Positions 1 through 5,353 are shown, counted from the first letter of the stretch. The stretch is 5,353 nucleotides of DNA from JBKPDV01 sp046728075 (GCA_046728075.1 JBKPDV010000290.1:1-5353), one strand, 5' to 3'. The notes: generated by a model from the sequence alone, not told the origin. A program made the numbers and translations.

Positions 1-13
1 CCCCTCACCCCGA

Positions 14-34
14 CCCTCTCCCGCCGGGAGAGGG
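14..34. repeat. GC-rich perfect hairpin, intergenic-repeat-like
   Basis: Positions 14-23 (CCCTCTCCCG) and 25-34 (CGGGAGAGGG) form a perfect 10-bp inverted repeat around a single base, in practice a 9-bp stem with a GCC loop. It is preceded by CCCCTCACCCCGA. From memory, this CCCTCACCC/CCCTCTCCC...GGGAGAGGG pattern is a dispersed intergenic element in many high-GC genomes. It lies 55 nt past the stop codon of the leftward operon, so it could stabilise the 3' end of that mRNA or slow polymerase. No U-tract follows in either direction, so I do not call it an intrinsic terminator. The element may extend beyond the window edge. Confidence 0.7.
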
Positions 35-75
35 GGCAGAGCCGACGAACCGCCGGGCAGAGCCGACGAGCCGCC
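34..75. repeat. Two-copy 21-bp tandem direct repeat
   Basis: The unit GGGCAGAGCCGACGAACCGCC at 34-54 (written here only as a landmark; key core GCAGAGCCGACGA) is repeated at 55-75 with one difference, A49 versus G70. It abuts the right arm of the hairpin. Together they fill most of the non-coding DNA left of the operon. The near identity of the copies suggests a recent duplication or strand slippage. No function can be assigned. Confidence 0.8.
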
Positions 76-88
76 GATCGCGAAAGTC

Positions 89-589
89 TCACTTCTTGCG
101 CTCGAGGTGGAACGCCACCTCCTGATCTCCCATTCCCTTCATCGTCCATTTCTGGGTGATGTGATCCGCGTCGTCGAAGGCCACGACCAGATGATGCATG
201 TGCGGCGCGTCCGCCTTGGCGAGGTTCGTGGCGCTCACGTACTGAAAGTCGAGTGACTTGGGATCGGCCGAGGACGCCGCGGCGCGCATCCGAGGCTGGT
301 TCGCAAGCGAACAGTAGTGCGTCATCATCAATTGACCGCCGTCCATGTGGTAGACCGTCAGCATCTCGGGCTCGGTGCCGGCCTGCAGGGTCTCGGAAAG
401 GGCCGACCCGCCGGAGGTCACCTTGTAGGTCGCCTTAACGGGCTTTCCGTCGGTCGTCTTGCCCTCCCATTCCCCAGCAAGCGACTTGAGCTTTTCGAAC
501 CCCGCGTTGCTCTTCTCCCCCGCGGCGAGCGCGAGGCCGGCGCCAAGCAGCGCCGTCAGACCGATCGAGAGAATCCTGGAACCCTTCAT
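89..589 (-). CDS. Small exported DUF1579-like (lipocalin-like) protein
   Basis: This is a 166-residue protein of unknown function. Residues 1-23 are a signal peptide: MKGSR, then a hydrophobic LSIGLTALLGAGLALAA stretch with an A-x-A cleavage site near residue 22. There is no lipobox Cys, so a soluble periplasmic or secreted product is expected. The mature part begins with FEKLKSLAGEWEGK, the pattern typical of DUF1579 and related lipocalin-like beta-barrel proteins. It continues with TYKVTSGGSALSETL, GTEPEMLTVYHMDGGQLMMTHYC, a His-rich APHMHH (residues 128-133) and a C-terminal KWTMKGMGDQEVAF strand. The start at 589 is chosen because AGGAGG lies 6 nt upstream and the signal peptide begins there; a longer frame to 643 would bury the signal peptide. 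It is the last gene of the arsR operon, 28 nt after the AHSA1 stop. A ligand-binding or stress role is inference only. Confidence 0.82.
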   Translation of the reverse strand: MKGSRILSIGLTALLGAGLALAAGEKSNAGFEKLKSLAGEWEGKTTDGKPVKATYKVTSGGSALSETLQAGTEPEMLTVYHMDGGQLMMTHYCSLANQPRMRAAASSADPKSLDFQYVSATNLAKADAPHMHHLVVAFDDADHITQKWTMKGMGDQEVAFHLERKK

Positions 590-595
590 ACTCTT

Positions 596-601
596 CCTCC
601 T
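596..601 (-). promoter_or_regulatory. Shine-Dalgarno site deciding the start of the exported protein
   Basis: Read on the minus strand this is AAAGGAGGAAGAGT followed by ATG (587-589): a full AGGAGG core with 6-7 nt spacing. It lies in the 28-nt gap after the AHSA1 stop. It supports the 166-residue form over the upstream-extended frame. Confidence 0.85.
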
Positions 602-617
602 TTGCGATTGCGGTGCG

Positions 618-1073
618 TTAAGACAAGAAACGTTCGAGACCATTCAGACATCCGGTCCAGCCGTGTGCGTGTTCCTCCCGCTTCTGCTCGCTGACGAATT
701 GTTCGTGGGTCAGCGTCAGCTCCGTGCCGGCGCCGTGCGGCTTGAGCTCCAGCGTGACGAGCGTGTCTCCGGCGTCGCCGTGATCCGGCTCGTTTTCCCA
801 GCGCCAGGTGAACACGAGGCGGTCGGGCGGCCGGATCTCCTGATAGACCCCCACGACGATGTAGACCTTGTCGTCGTGCCTCATCTCGATCCGATAACGT
901 CCGCCGACTTTCAGCTCCAGCAGCGGAACCGAGGTCCGGTGCTGATCGGTCGGAGCGAACCACTTCTTCAGGGCTTCCGGATCCGTCCAGGCCTGGAAGA
1001 CTTGCGGCGGCGGTGCCGGGAAAGTCTTCGTGATCCGGAGCGGCGGCGGGATTTTTTCTTGTGAGCTTGCCAT
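618..1073 (-). CDS. SRPBCC / AHSA1-family protein (activator of Hsp90 ATPase homologue-like)
   Basis: A 151-residue cytoplasmic protein, the usual length for stand-alone bacterial AHSA1/CalC-type START-fold proteins. Visible family landmarks are ITKTFPAPPPQVFQAWTDPE then KKWFAP (residues 14-41), VGGRYRIEM (57-64), GVYQEIRPPDRLVFTWRW (75-92), TLVTLELKPHGAGTELTLTHEQF (104-126) and the C-terminal helix HAHGWTGCLNGLERFL (135-150). The fold forms a hydrophobic ligand pocket. In bacteria these genes very often sit behind an ArsR-type repressor, as here, but the ligand is generally unknown. Start: ATG at 1071-1073, with GAGGAGGAGAC directly upstream. The first 106 nt overlap the 3' end of arsR in another frame. 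The stop at 618-620 is 28 nt before the next gene. Family assignment is firm; biochemical function is not. Confidence 0.93.
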   Translation of the reverse strand: MASSQEKIPPPLRITKTFPAPPPQVFQAWTDPEALKKWFAPTDQHRTSVPLLELKVGGRYRIEMRHDDKVYIVVGVYQEIRPPDRLVFTWRWENEPDHGDAGDTLVTLELKPHGAGTELTLTHEQFVSEQKREEHAHGWTGCLNGLERFLS

Positions 1074-1411
1074 GTCTCCTCCTCAGTCTGTGCCTGCTGC
1101 AGATACCGTTCGAGCGAGTCGAACCGCTCCTCCCAGAACTGCCGATAGCGGGCGATCCAGTCGCCGGCGGTCTTCAGGGGCTCTGCGCCGATTCGGCAGA
1201 TGTGGACACGGCCCTGTTTGTGCCGACGCAGGAGGCCCGCGTCCTCGAGAACGCGCAGGTGCCTGGAGACCGCGGGCAACGAGATCGGAAAGGGGCGTGC
1301 GAGCTCCGTGACCGACGCCTCGCGCAACGCCAGGCGCGCCAGCATCGCGCGCCGCGTGGGATCGGCGAGGGCCCCGAACGTCCCGTCCAGAGACCCGGCA
1401 TAGTTAACCAT
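968..1411 (-). CDS. ArsR-family (SdpR-like) transcriptional repressor
   Basis: A 147-residue winged-helix regulator and first gene of the operon. The N-terminus MVNYAGSLDGTFGALADPTR is typical of ArsR repressors paired with AHSA1 genes. The DNA-recognition region is about residues 44-60 (SLPAVSRHLRVLEDAGL), followed by the wing LLRRHKQGRVHICRI. A dimerisation helix WIARYRQFWEERFDSLERYL ends near 104. The ELCVCDL metal site of SmtB/ArsR sensors is absent and Cys72 is the only cysteine, so metal sensing is unlikely. Residues from about 113 on are a very basic tail (HKKKSRRRSGSRRL...) translated from DNA that also encodes the AHSA1 N-terminus. This suggests either a real long overlap or a frameshift. 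The start at 1411 is chosen because promoter and operator lie immediately upstream. In-frame codons extend to 1540, but that extension runs through the promoter. Autorepression is inferred from the palindrome. Confidence 0.9.
   Translation of the reverse strand: MVNYAGSLDGTFGALADPTRRAMLARLALREASVTELARPFPISLPAVSRHLRVLEDAGLLRRHKQGRVHICRIGAEPLKTAGDWIARYRQFWEERFDSLERYLQQAQTEEETWQAHKKKSRRRSGSRRLSRHRRRKSSRPGRIRKP
1074..1084 (-). promoter_or_regulatory. Internal Shine-Dalgarno for the AHSA1 gene inside arsR
   Basis: On the minus strand GAGGAGGAGAC immediately precedes ATG (1071-1073). The same bases encode three Glu codons of arsR (TEEET). The strong site supports independent initiation of the AHSA1 protein despite the 106-nt overlap. 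Confidence 0.75.
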
Positions 1412-1423
1412 TCGGTTAACTAT
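1400..1423. promoter_or_regulatory. Palindromic operator, probable ArsR binding site
   Basis: ATAGTTAACC (1400-1409) and GGTTAACTAT (1414-1423) are perfect reverse complements separated by the four bases ATTC. This gives a 24-bp dyad with a GTTAAC core in each arm. The dyad covers the putative -10 hexamer, the expected transcription start and the first codons of arsR: ATG GTT AAC TAT is part of it, encoding MVNY. A dimeric winged-helix repressor bound here would block RNA polymerase. The symmetry is seen directly; assignment to this ArsR protein is inferred from position and family habit. Confidence 0.85.
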
Positions 1424-1447
1424 TACCTTCCTGCGGACCGTTGTCAA
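1419..1447 (-). promoter_or_regulatory. Sigma70-type promoter of the arsR operon
   Basis: On the minus strand a consensus -35 TTGACA (1442-1447) is followed after 17 nt by AATAGT (1419-1424), a 4/6 match to TATAAT. The -10 lies inside the palindromic operator. The expected start of transcription, about 7 nt downstream, falls at 1411-1413, that is at or within two bases of the arsR ATG. An AGGAAGG sequence lies between the two hexamers, so it would not be in the mRNA and cannot serve as a ribosome binding site. Confidence 0.7.
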
Positions 1448-1667
1448 GGGGCCCCCGGTTGCGGAAACAGTCAGCCAACCGCTTTCAGCTCTCAGCCAGA
1501 AAGAGGCTCGAGAATTGACCGGCGGGAAGCCGAAAGCCAAACGCTCTAAGCTCTGTCACTTTTGCTGCATCCCGGACCCGGCCGGCACGCATGAGACAAT
1601 GCGCGCAGCTACCGGTGGCGCCCCCGATTCGTTTCAAAGAGTTAGGAACCGAGGTTTGGAGAGATCG
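1424..1667. other. Divergent intergenic region, no confident plus-strand promoter
   Basis: About 240 nt separate the arsR operator from the radical SAM start. I found no well-spaced -35/-10 pair on the plus strand. TTGACC at 1515-1520 is the best -35 candidate but lacks a -10 at 16-18 nt. Between about 1478 and 1552 there are short echoes of a GCTTTCAGCTCTCAGCC / GCCGAAAGCC / GCTCTAAGCTC theme, which look like decayed low-complexity repeats. A 5-bp inverted repeat (CGCAT 1588-1592, ATGCG 1599-1603) is too short to interpret. GGAG at 1658-1661 is the probable ribosome binding site for the gene at 1668. Confidence 0.5.
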
Positions 1668-3206
1668 ATGAAGATCTATCTCGTGTCCCCGAAGAACCCC
1701 GAATCGTTCTGGACCTTCGACCGGATTCTTCCCAGCCTCAAGAAGAAATGCGTGTTTCCCAACCTGTCGCTCCCGACAGTCGCGGGGCTGACGCCTTCGG
1801 AGCATGAAGTCGTCCTGTGCGACGAGAACGTCGAGCCGATCGACTTCGACACGGACGCCGACATCGTCGGCCTGACGGGCTACGTCATCCACAAGAAGCG
1901 TCTCTTCGAGCTCGCGGCGGAGTTTCGACGCCGCGGAAAGTTCCTCGTCGCGGGCGGGCCGTTCGCGTCGCTCTGCCCGGAGGAGCTGCGCGACAAAGTG
2001 GACGTCGTCTTCGTGGACGAAGCGGAGTACACATGGCGCCAGTTTCTCGAGGAGTATCCGGCGGGCCGGTGGAAACCGGAGTACCGGCAGCACGAGAAGC
2101 CGAGCATGCACGACTCGCCGCTGCCGCGGTTCGATCTGCTGAAGATCGACCGCTACCGGACGATGACGATCCAGTTCGCGCGCGGCTGCCCCTTCAATTG
2201 CGAGTTCTGCGACATCATCGTGATGTACGGCCGCAAGCCCCGCACGAAGACGGTCGCTCAGGTGATGGCGGAAGTGGAGGAGATCCACCGCCTGGGCCTC
2301 TCCAACATCTTCGTCGTGGACGACAACTTCATCGGCAACAAAGTCGAGGCGAAGGAAGTTCTGAGGGCGCTGGCCGACTGGCAGAAGGCGAAAGGCTACC
2401 CGATCGAGTTCATGACGGAAGTCTCTCTGAACATCGCGCAGGACGACGAGCTCCTTGCACTGATGCGGCAGGCGAACTTCACCACGATCTTCATCGGCAT
2501 CGAATCGCCGCGGGCGGCGAGCCTTCAGGAAACGAAGAAGACCCAGAATCTCCGCGAGAACATCCTGGAATCGGTCCACCGGATCCAGCGCGCGGGCATC
2601 GAGGTCATGGCCGGCATGATTGTCGGCTTCGACAACGACGACCTCTCCATCTTCGACGAACAGTTTCAGTTCATCCAGGATGCCCGGATCCCGGTATCGA
2701 TGACCGGCATGTTGAACGCCCTTCCCCAGACTCCTCTCTACGAGCGCCTGAAGGACGCGGGCCGGCTCATCGCGCAATCCGTGGGAGACCAGTTCGTCTT
2801 CACCAACATCGTCCCGCAGGGCATGTCCCGCGCGGAACTCTACGAGGGATACCGGAATCTGCTGGCCCGGCTCTACAGCTACCGCAATTACAGGCAGCGC
2901 GTGATGCAGTTGATCCTCGGCAAGGGGAAGGGAATCCAGACCCGCCTGGCCTCCGGCAATCAGGATGTCCGCATTTTTCTGCGCGTCCTGTGGACCTGCA
3001 TCCTGCGGGCGTCGCCGCGCCGCGCCTGGCTCACTGTCTCGCTCATGGTCGAGACCGCGCTGCGCCGTCCCGCGGCGCTGCCCAAGGCGGTGACGCTCGC
3101 CCTAATGCACAAGCACCTCTACGAGTACATGCGCGACACGTGCAAGAAGCTCGATCAGCTGGTGCTGGAGCTGCGTCGCGCTCCCGAAGAGCTCCCGGCG
3201 GGCTGA
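1668..3206 (+). CDS. B12-binding-domain radical SAM protein, DUF4070 type
   Basis: A 512-residue cytoplasmic enzyme. The N-terminal cobalamin-binding-like Rossmann domain (about 1-140) starts MKIYLVSPKNPESFWTF and has DADIVGLTGYVIHKKR (63-78), VAGGPF (94-99) and VDEAE (116-120). The DxHxxG cobalt-ligand motif is missing, as in several relatives that bind B12 without a lower His ligand. The radical SAM core follows: RGCPFNCEFCD supplies the [4Fe-4S] ligands Cys174, Cys178 and Cys181 (CxxxCxxC), then VVDDNFIGN (216-224), FIGIESP (275-281) and MAGMIVGFDND (314-324). The C-terminal third (about 340-500) resembles DUF4070. Relatives include the hopanoid C-2 methylase HpnP, but no hopanoid genes are visible here, so the substrate is unknown. 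A radical methylation or other C-C or C-S chemistry is possible. The start at 1668 has GGAG 6 nt upstream; the in-frame extension to 1515 lacks family sequence and a convincing ribosome site. Confidence 0.9.
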   Translation: MKIYLVSPKNPESFWTFDRILPSLKKKCVFPNLSLPTVAGLTPSEHEVVLCDENVEPIDFDTDADIVGLTGYVIHKKRLFELAAEFRRRGKFLVAGGPFASLCPEELRDKVDVVFVDEAEYTWRQFLEEYPAGRWKPEYRQHEKPSMHDSPLPRFDLLKIDRYRTMTIQFARGCPFNCEFCDIIVMYGRKPRTKTVAQVMAEVEEIHRLGLSNIFVVDDNFIGNKVEAKEVLRALADWQKAKGYPIEFMTEVSLNIAQDDELLALMRQANFTTIFIGIESPRAASLQETKKTQNLRENILESVHRIQRAGIEVMAGMIVGFDNDDLSIFDEQFQFIQDARIPVSMTGMLNALPQTPLYERLKDAGRLIAQSVGDQFVFTNIVPQGMSRAELYEGYRNLLARLYSYRNYRQRVMQLILGKGKGIQTRLASGNQDVRIFLRVLWTCILRASPRRAWLTVSLMVETALRRPAALPKAVTLALMHKHLYEYMRDTCKKLDQLVLELRRAPEELPAG

Positions 3207-3241
3207 TCAAGGTTTGCGCTTCGCTGCCTGGAGCATCCGAT

Positions 3242-3246
3242 GGAGG
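3242..3246 (+). promoter_or_regulatory. Shine-Dalgarno deciding the start of the Asp-box protein
   Basis: GGAGG lies 6 nt upstream of ATG 3253-3255, and the protein from that ATG opens directly with a signal peptide. The competing ATG at 3240 is in another frame and leads to a frame lacking recognisable sequence. A longer in-frame start (TTG 3214) would add 13 residues in front of the signal peptide. Confidence 0.85.
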
Positions 3247-3252
3247 TTCTCC

Positions 3253-5226
3253 ATGAGGAGACTGGGTTTCCTTTTTGTTCTCTGGCTGGCCGCGACAGGT
3301 TCTGCCCCTGCGAGCTCCTGGACGCTGCTCGGACCCTGGGCCGGAGGAGTGCACGCCCTGGCCGGCGATCCCTCGAACTCCGCGATTCTGTATGCGGGGA
3401 CCCAGGCGGGTGGGGTCTTCAAGTCTGCGGACGGCGGCGCGACCTGGAGCCTCGTCGGGCCGACGCTGCCTCGCAGCTCCGTCGAGGCGGTCGCGGTCGA
3501 CCCCTCGGATCCCAAGCGTGTCTATGCCGGCACCTACGACAAGGGCGTCTACCGTTCGACCGACTCGGGCGCGACCTGGAAACAGGTCTTGTATCGGGAG
3601 CGCCTGCCCCACGTCACCGCGATCCTCGTCGATCCGCGGCTGCCCCGGACTCTGTGGGCGGCCACGGACACGGGAGCCGAGGACGGCGTCTGGAAGAGCG
3701 CCGATGGGGGCGAGACCTGGAAACGGAACACGGCCGGGCTGCCGAGCAACTTTCGGATTACCTCTCTGGCGCTCGACGCGAGCTCTAATACGCTTTACGC
3801 CGGACTCCTCAGCGACGGGGTCTGGGTTTCGGGCGACGACGGTAAGAGCTGGACGGCCTCCGGAATCCATGATGGCGTCCTCTCCCTCGCGGCCGATTCC
3901 CGATCCGGCGCGGTCTATGCCGGAATGCTCAACGGCGGCGTCCAGCGTTCGACCGACGCCGGGAAGACCTGGACGAAGACGACGACCGGTCGCTTCGAGA
4001 ACTCGAAAGTCTCTTCGCTGGCGATCGCGCCATCCCGCAGCAAAACCGTCTACGCGGGCCTTCCCAACTACATCCTGCGCAGCGACGACGGCGGAGGCAA
4101 ATGGCGAAGCGTCACGGATGACTTCGACTACGTGAGCTTCTCAGCCCTTCTCGTGGATCCGGGAAAGCCGGACACTCTCTGGGCGGGATCCTCCCGCGAC
4201 GGCGTTCTGCGCACCGACGACGGCGGATCGACCTGGAAGGGCCCGGGAGCCGGCTTCTCGACGGTCGACGTGACGGCGTTCTGGGCGGATCCGGCCTCCG
4301 GCGCGATTCTCGTTGGTGAAGCCACGGGTGGCGTGTACCGGTCGAAGGACGGCGGCGCGACCTGGACCCGGCCCGAAAAGGGATTGAAGAAGCGCAGCAT
4401 TCGATCGATCGCCGTCGATCCGGCTTCCTCGCGCAACGTGTACGTCGGGACCACGGACGGCGTCTTCAAGAGCGGCGACGGCGGAGAGACCTGGACGGCA
4501 GCGAAGGACGGGCTCGGCCTCCTGCCGGAGATCATCGGCCTCGTCGTCGATCCGAACCGACCGCAGAACTTGTTCGCGCGAGACAAGGACACGATCTTCC
4601 GCTCGACCGACGCAGCCGCGAAGTGGACGGAGTTGAAGCCCGCGCTGGAGCGGGGAGGCGACATCAACGGCGAGTTCGCATTTCTCCTCGATCCGTCCGC
4701 CCCCGAGACTGTTTTCGCGAGCACGCACGCGGGACTCTTCAAGACCACAGACGCAGGCAAGACCTGGGGCAAGAGCGGCAGCGGCCTGCCGTTCGCGCGC
4801 GTCCAGGTACTCGCCTTCGAGCCCACCTCCAAAACGCTCTTCGCCGGCACGCGGGAAGGCGTTTCTCGCAGCGCCAATGGAGGCTCGAGCTGGAGCCCCT
4901 CCAGCCGCGGGCTCGGCGAGGCCAACGTCCAGGCGCTCCTGGTCGACACGTCATCACCGCGGACGATGTACGCGGGAACCTGGTCGCGAGGCGTTTTTCG
5001 CTCGACCGACGGCGGCGCGAGCTGGGCGCGGATCGGCGGCGACCCGCCGCACCGCGACGTCGTCGCGCTCGCTCTCGACCGATCCGGGAGCTCTGCCCAG
5101 CTTCTCGTCGCGACGGGAGGCGGCGGCGTCTATCGCCTGGATCTCTCAACCGTCGTCGCCGAGCCGGAGAGCGCCGCGCCCGTGCCCGGAAAAGCAAAGC
5201 CGAAAGCGAAAAAGGCCGGCAAATAG
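3253..5226 (+). CDS. Exported Asp-box (BNR/sortilin-like) repeat protein, probable double beta-propeller
   Basis: A 657-residue secreted protein. Residues 1-20 (MRRLGFLFVLWLAATGSAPA) form a signal peptide with A-P-A cleavage. The rest is a regular array of S/T-x-D-x-G-x-T/S-W Asp boxes starting at residues 58, 102, 149, 193, 233, 277, 321, 364, 407, 451, 498, 540 and 584, on average about 44 residues apart. Each is preceded by a strand pair of the type VDPxxPxxVYAGT...GVYRS. Box 10 (STDAAAKW) has lost its Gly and box 12 (SANGGSSW) has Asn for Asp. A last repeat (605-630, LLVATGGGGVYRLDL) lacks the box. Fourteen repeats fit two seven-bladed propellers. The C-terminus (644-657) is a Lys/Pro/Ala tail. 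Asp-box propellers occur in sialidases, GH74 xyloglucanases and VPS10 proteins; I see no catalytic signature, so binding or scaffolding is as likely as enzymatic activity. It starts 46 nt after the radical SAM gene and may be cotranscribed with it. Confidence 0.9.
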   Translation: MRRLGFLFVLWLAATGSAPASSWTLLGPWAGGVHALAGDPSNSAILYAGTQAGGVFKSADGGATWSLVGPTLPRSSVEAVAVDPSDPKRVYAGTYDKGVYRSTDSGATWKQVLYRERLPHVTAILVDPRLPRTLWAATDTGAEDGVWKSADGGETWKRNTAGLPSNFRITSLALDASSNTLYAGLLSDGVWVSGDDGKSWTASGIHDGVLSLAADSRSGAVYAGMLNGGVQRSTDAGKTWTKTTTGRFENSKVSSLAIAPSRSKTVYAGLPNYILRSDDGGGKWRSVTDDFDYVSFSALLVDPGKPDTLWAGSSRDGVLRTDDGGSTWKGPGAGFSTVDVTAFWADPASGAILVGEATGGVYRSKDGGATWTRPEKGLKKRSIRSIAVDPASSRNVYVGTTDGVFKSGDGGETWTAAKDGLGLLPEIIGLVVDPNRPQNLFARDKDTIFRSTDAAAKWTELKPALERGGDINGEFAFLLDPSAPETVFASTHAGLFKTTDAGKTWGKSGSGLPFARVQVLAFEPTSKTLFAGTREGVSRSANGGSSWSPSSRGLGEANVQALLVDTSSPRTMYAGTWSRGVFRSTDGGASWARIGGDPPHRDVVALALDRSGSSAQLLVATGGGGVYRLDLSTVVAEPESAAPVPGKAKPKAKKAGK

Positions 5227-5299
5227 GGGCCGGTCTTCCGACGCCGATCGCCCGGCAGGCGCCGCCGCTCTCATGGAAAATGAAGATCAGACCCTACTG

Positions 5300-5353
5300 A
5301 TGCGGCCGAAGACAATCGTGCTCCTCGCGTTTCTGAGCGCCACGGCCGCCGCT
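5300..5353 (+). CDS. 5' end of a further exported protein (cut by window edge)
   Basis: From ATG 5300-5302 the frame stays open to the last base and reads MRPKTIVLLAFLSATAAA, a good signal-peptide beginning: basic N-region, hydrophobic core, Ala-rich end. Only 18 residues are visible, so the mature protein is unknown. An in-frame ATG at 5273 would add MENEDQTLL, an acidic extension that fits a signal peptide poorly. No strong Shine-Dalgarno precedes either ATG, which keeps confidence moderate. It lies 73 nt after the Asp-box gene on the same strand and could belong to the same transcript. The signal sequence could also be a chance open stretch in GC-rich DNA. Confidence 0.5.
   Translation, partial: MRPKTIVLLAFLSATAAA

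Noticed and set aside
14..34. Intrinsic terminator of the arsR operon
   Set aside because: The hairpin is strong but no run of T follows on the minus strand, and it is a common repeat-type hairpin, so I list it as a repeat.
1588..1603. Second regulator binding site upstream of the radical SAM gene (CGCAT-6-ATGCG)
   Set aside because: Only 5-bp arms, expected by chance in a region of this size.
1515..1667. N-terminal extension of the radical SAM protein by 51 residues, including a Cys-rich CHFCC stretch
   Set aside because: The family begins at MKIYLVSP, the extension would start at TTG without a ribosome site, and the cysteines do not form a known motif.
1485..2777. Long open frame of 430 codons on the minus strand opposite the radical SAM gene
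   Set aside because: It is antisense to a well-supported gene, has an Arg/Asp/Val/Leu-rich composition typical of the reverse complement of GC-rich coding DNA, and shows no recognisable family sequence.
1668..3206. Assignment as the hopanoid C-2 methylase HpnP
   Set aside because: Domain order fits, but no hopanoid gene is in view and I cannot run the phylogeny that would separate HpnP from other DUF4070 proteins.
1817..3256. 479-codon plus-strand frame overlapping the radical SAM gene
   Set aside because: Arg/Gly/Pro/His-rich shadow in a shifted frame of the true gene; no domain landmarks.
3043..3870. Minus-strand frame across the junction of the radical SAM and Asp-box genes
   Set aside because: Compositionally a shadow of two real genes on the other strand, with no start signal or homology pattern.
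3253..5226. Sialidase or GH74 xyloglucanase
   Set aside because: Asp boxes are structural, not catalytic. I see no sialidase Arg triad or FRIP motif and cannot place GH74 catalytic acids.

Overview
The window is GC-rich chromosomal DNA from a bacterium. It carries two divergent gene blocks and no RNA genes, CRISPR array or transposase that I can see. The gene content resembles what is often seen in Acidobacteriota and similar soil lineages: an ArsR/AHSA1 pair, a small exported DUF1579-like protein, a cobalamin-type radical SAM enzyme and a secreted Asp-box repeat protein. The taxonomic guess is weak, because no marker gene is present.

Left block (minus strand, 1411 down to 89): a three-gene operon. 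An SdpR-like ArsR repressor comes first, then an AHSA1/SRPBCC protein whose start lies inside the arsR frame, then a small secreted protein 28 nt further on. The promoter (TTGACA, 17 nt, AATAGT) and a perfect 10+4+10 palindromic operator end on the arsR start codon. The repressor therefore probably represses itself, from a nearly leaderless mRNA. Beyond the operon, positions 1-76 hold a GC-rich hairpin and a two-copy 21-bp tandem repeat.

Centre (1424-1667): a divergent intergenic region of about 240 nt. It contains the operon's promoter on one side and an untyped leader for the rightward genes, with no confident promoter on the plus strand.

Right block (plus strand): a 512-residue B12-binding radical SAM protein with a DUF4070-type C-terminal part (1668-3206). 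It is followed after 46 nt by a 657-residue exported protein made of 13 Asp-box repeats plus a closing repeat (3253-5226), which fits two seven-bladed beta-propellers. At the right edge a further gene begins with a signal-peptide-like N-terminus (5300 onward, cut by the window).

I do not see a clearly new multi-gene system. The points most worth following up are the overlapping operator/promoter/start of arsR, the 106-nt arsR/AHSA1 overlap with an A6 run that could join the two frames, and the unassigned pairing of the radical SAM enzyme with the secreted propeller protein.
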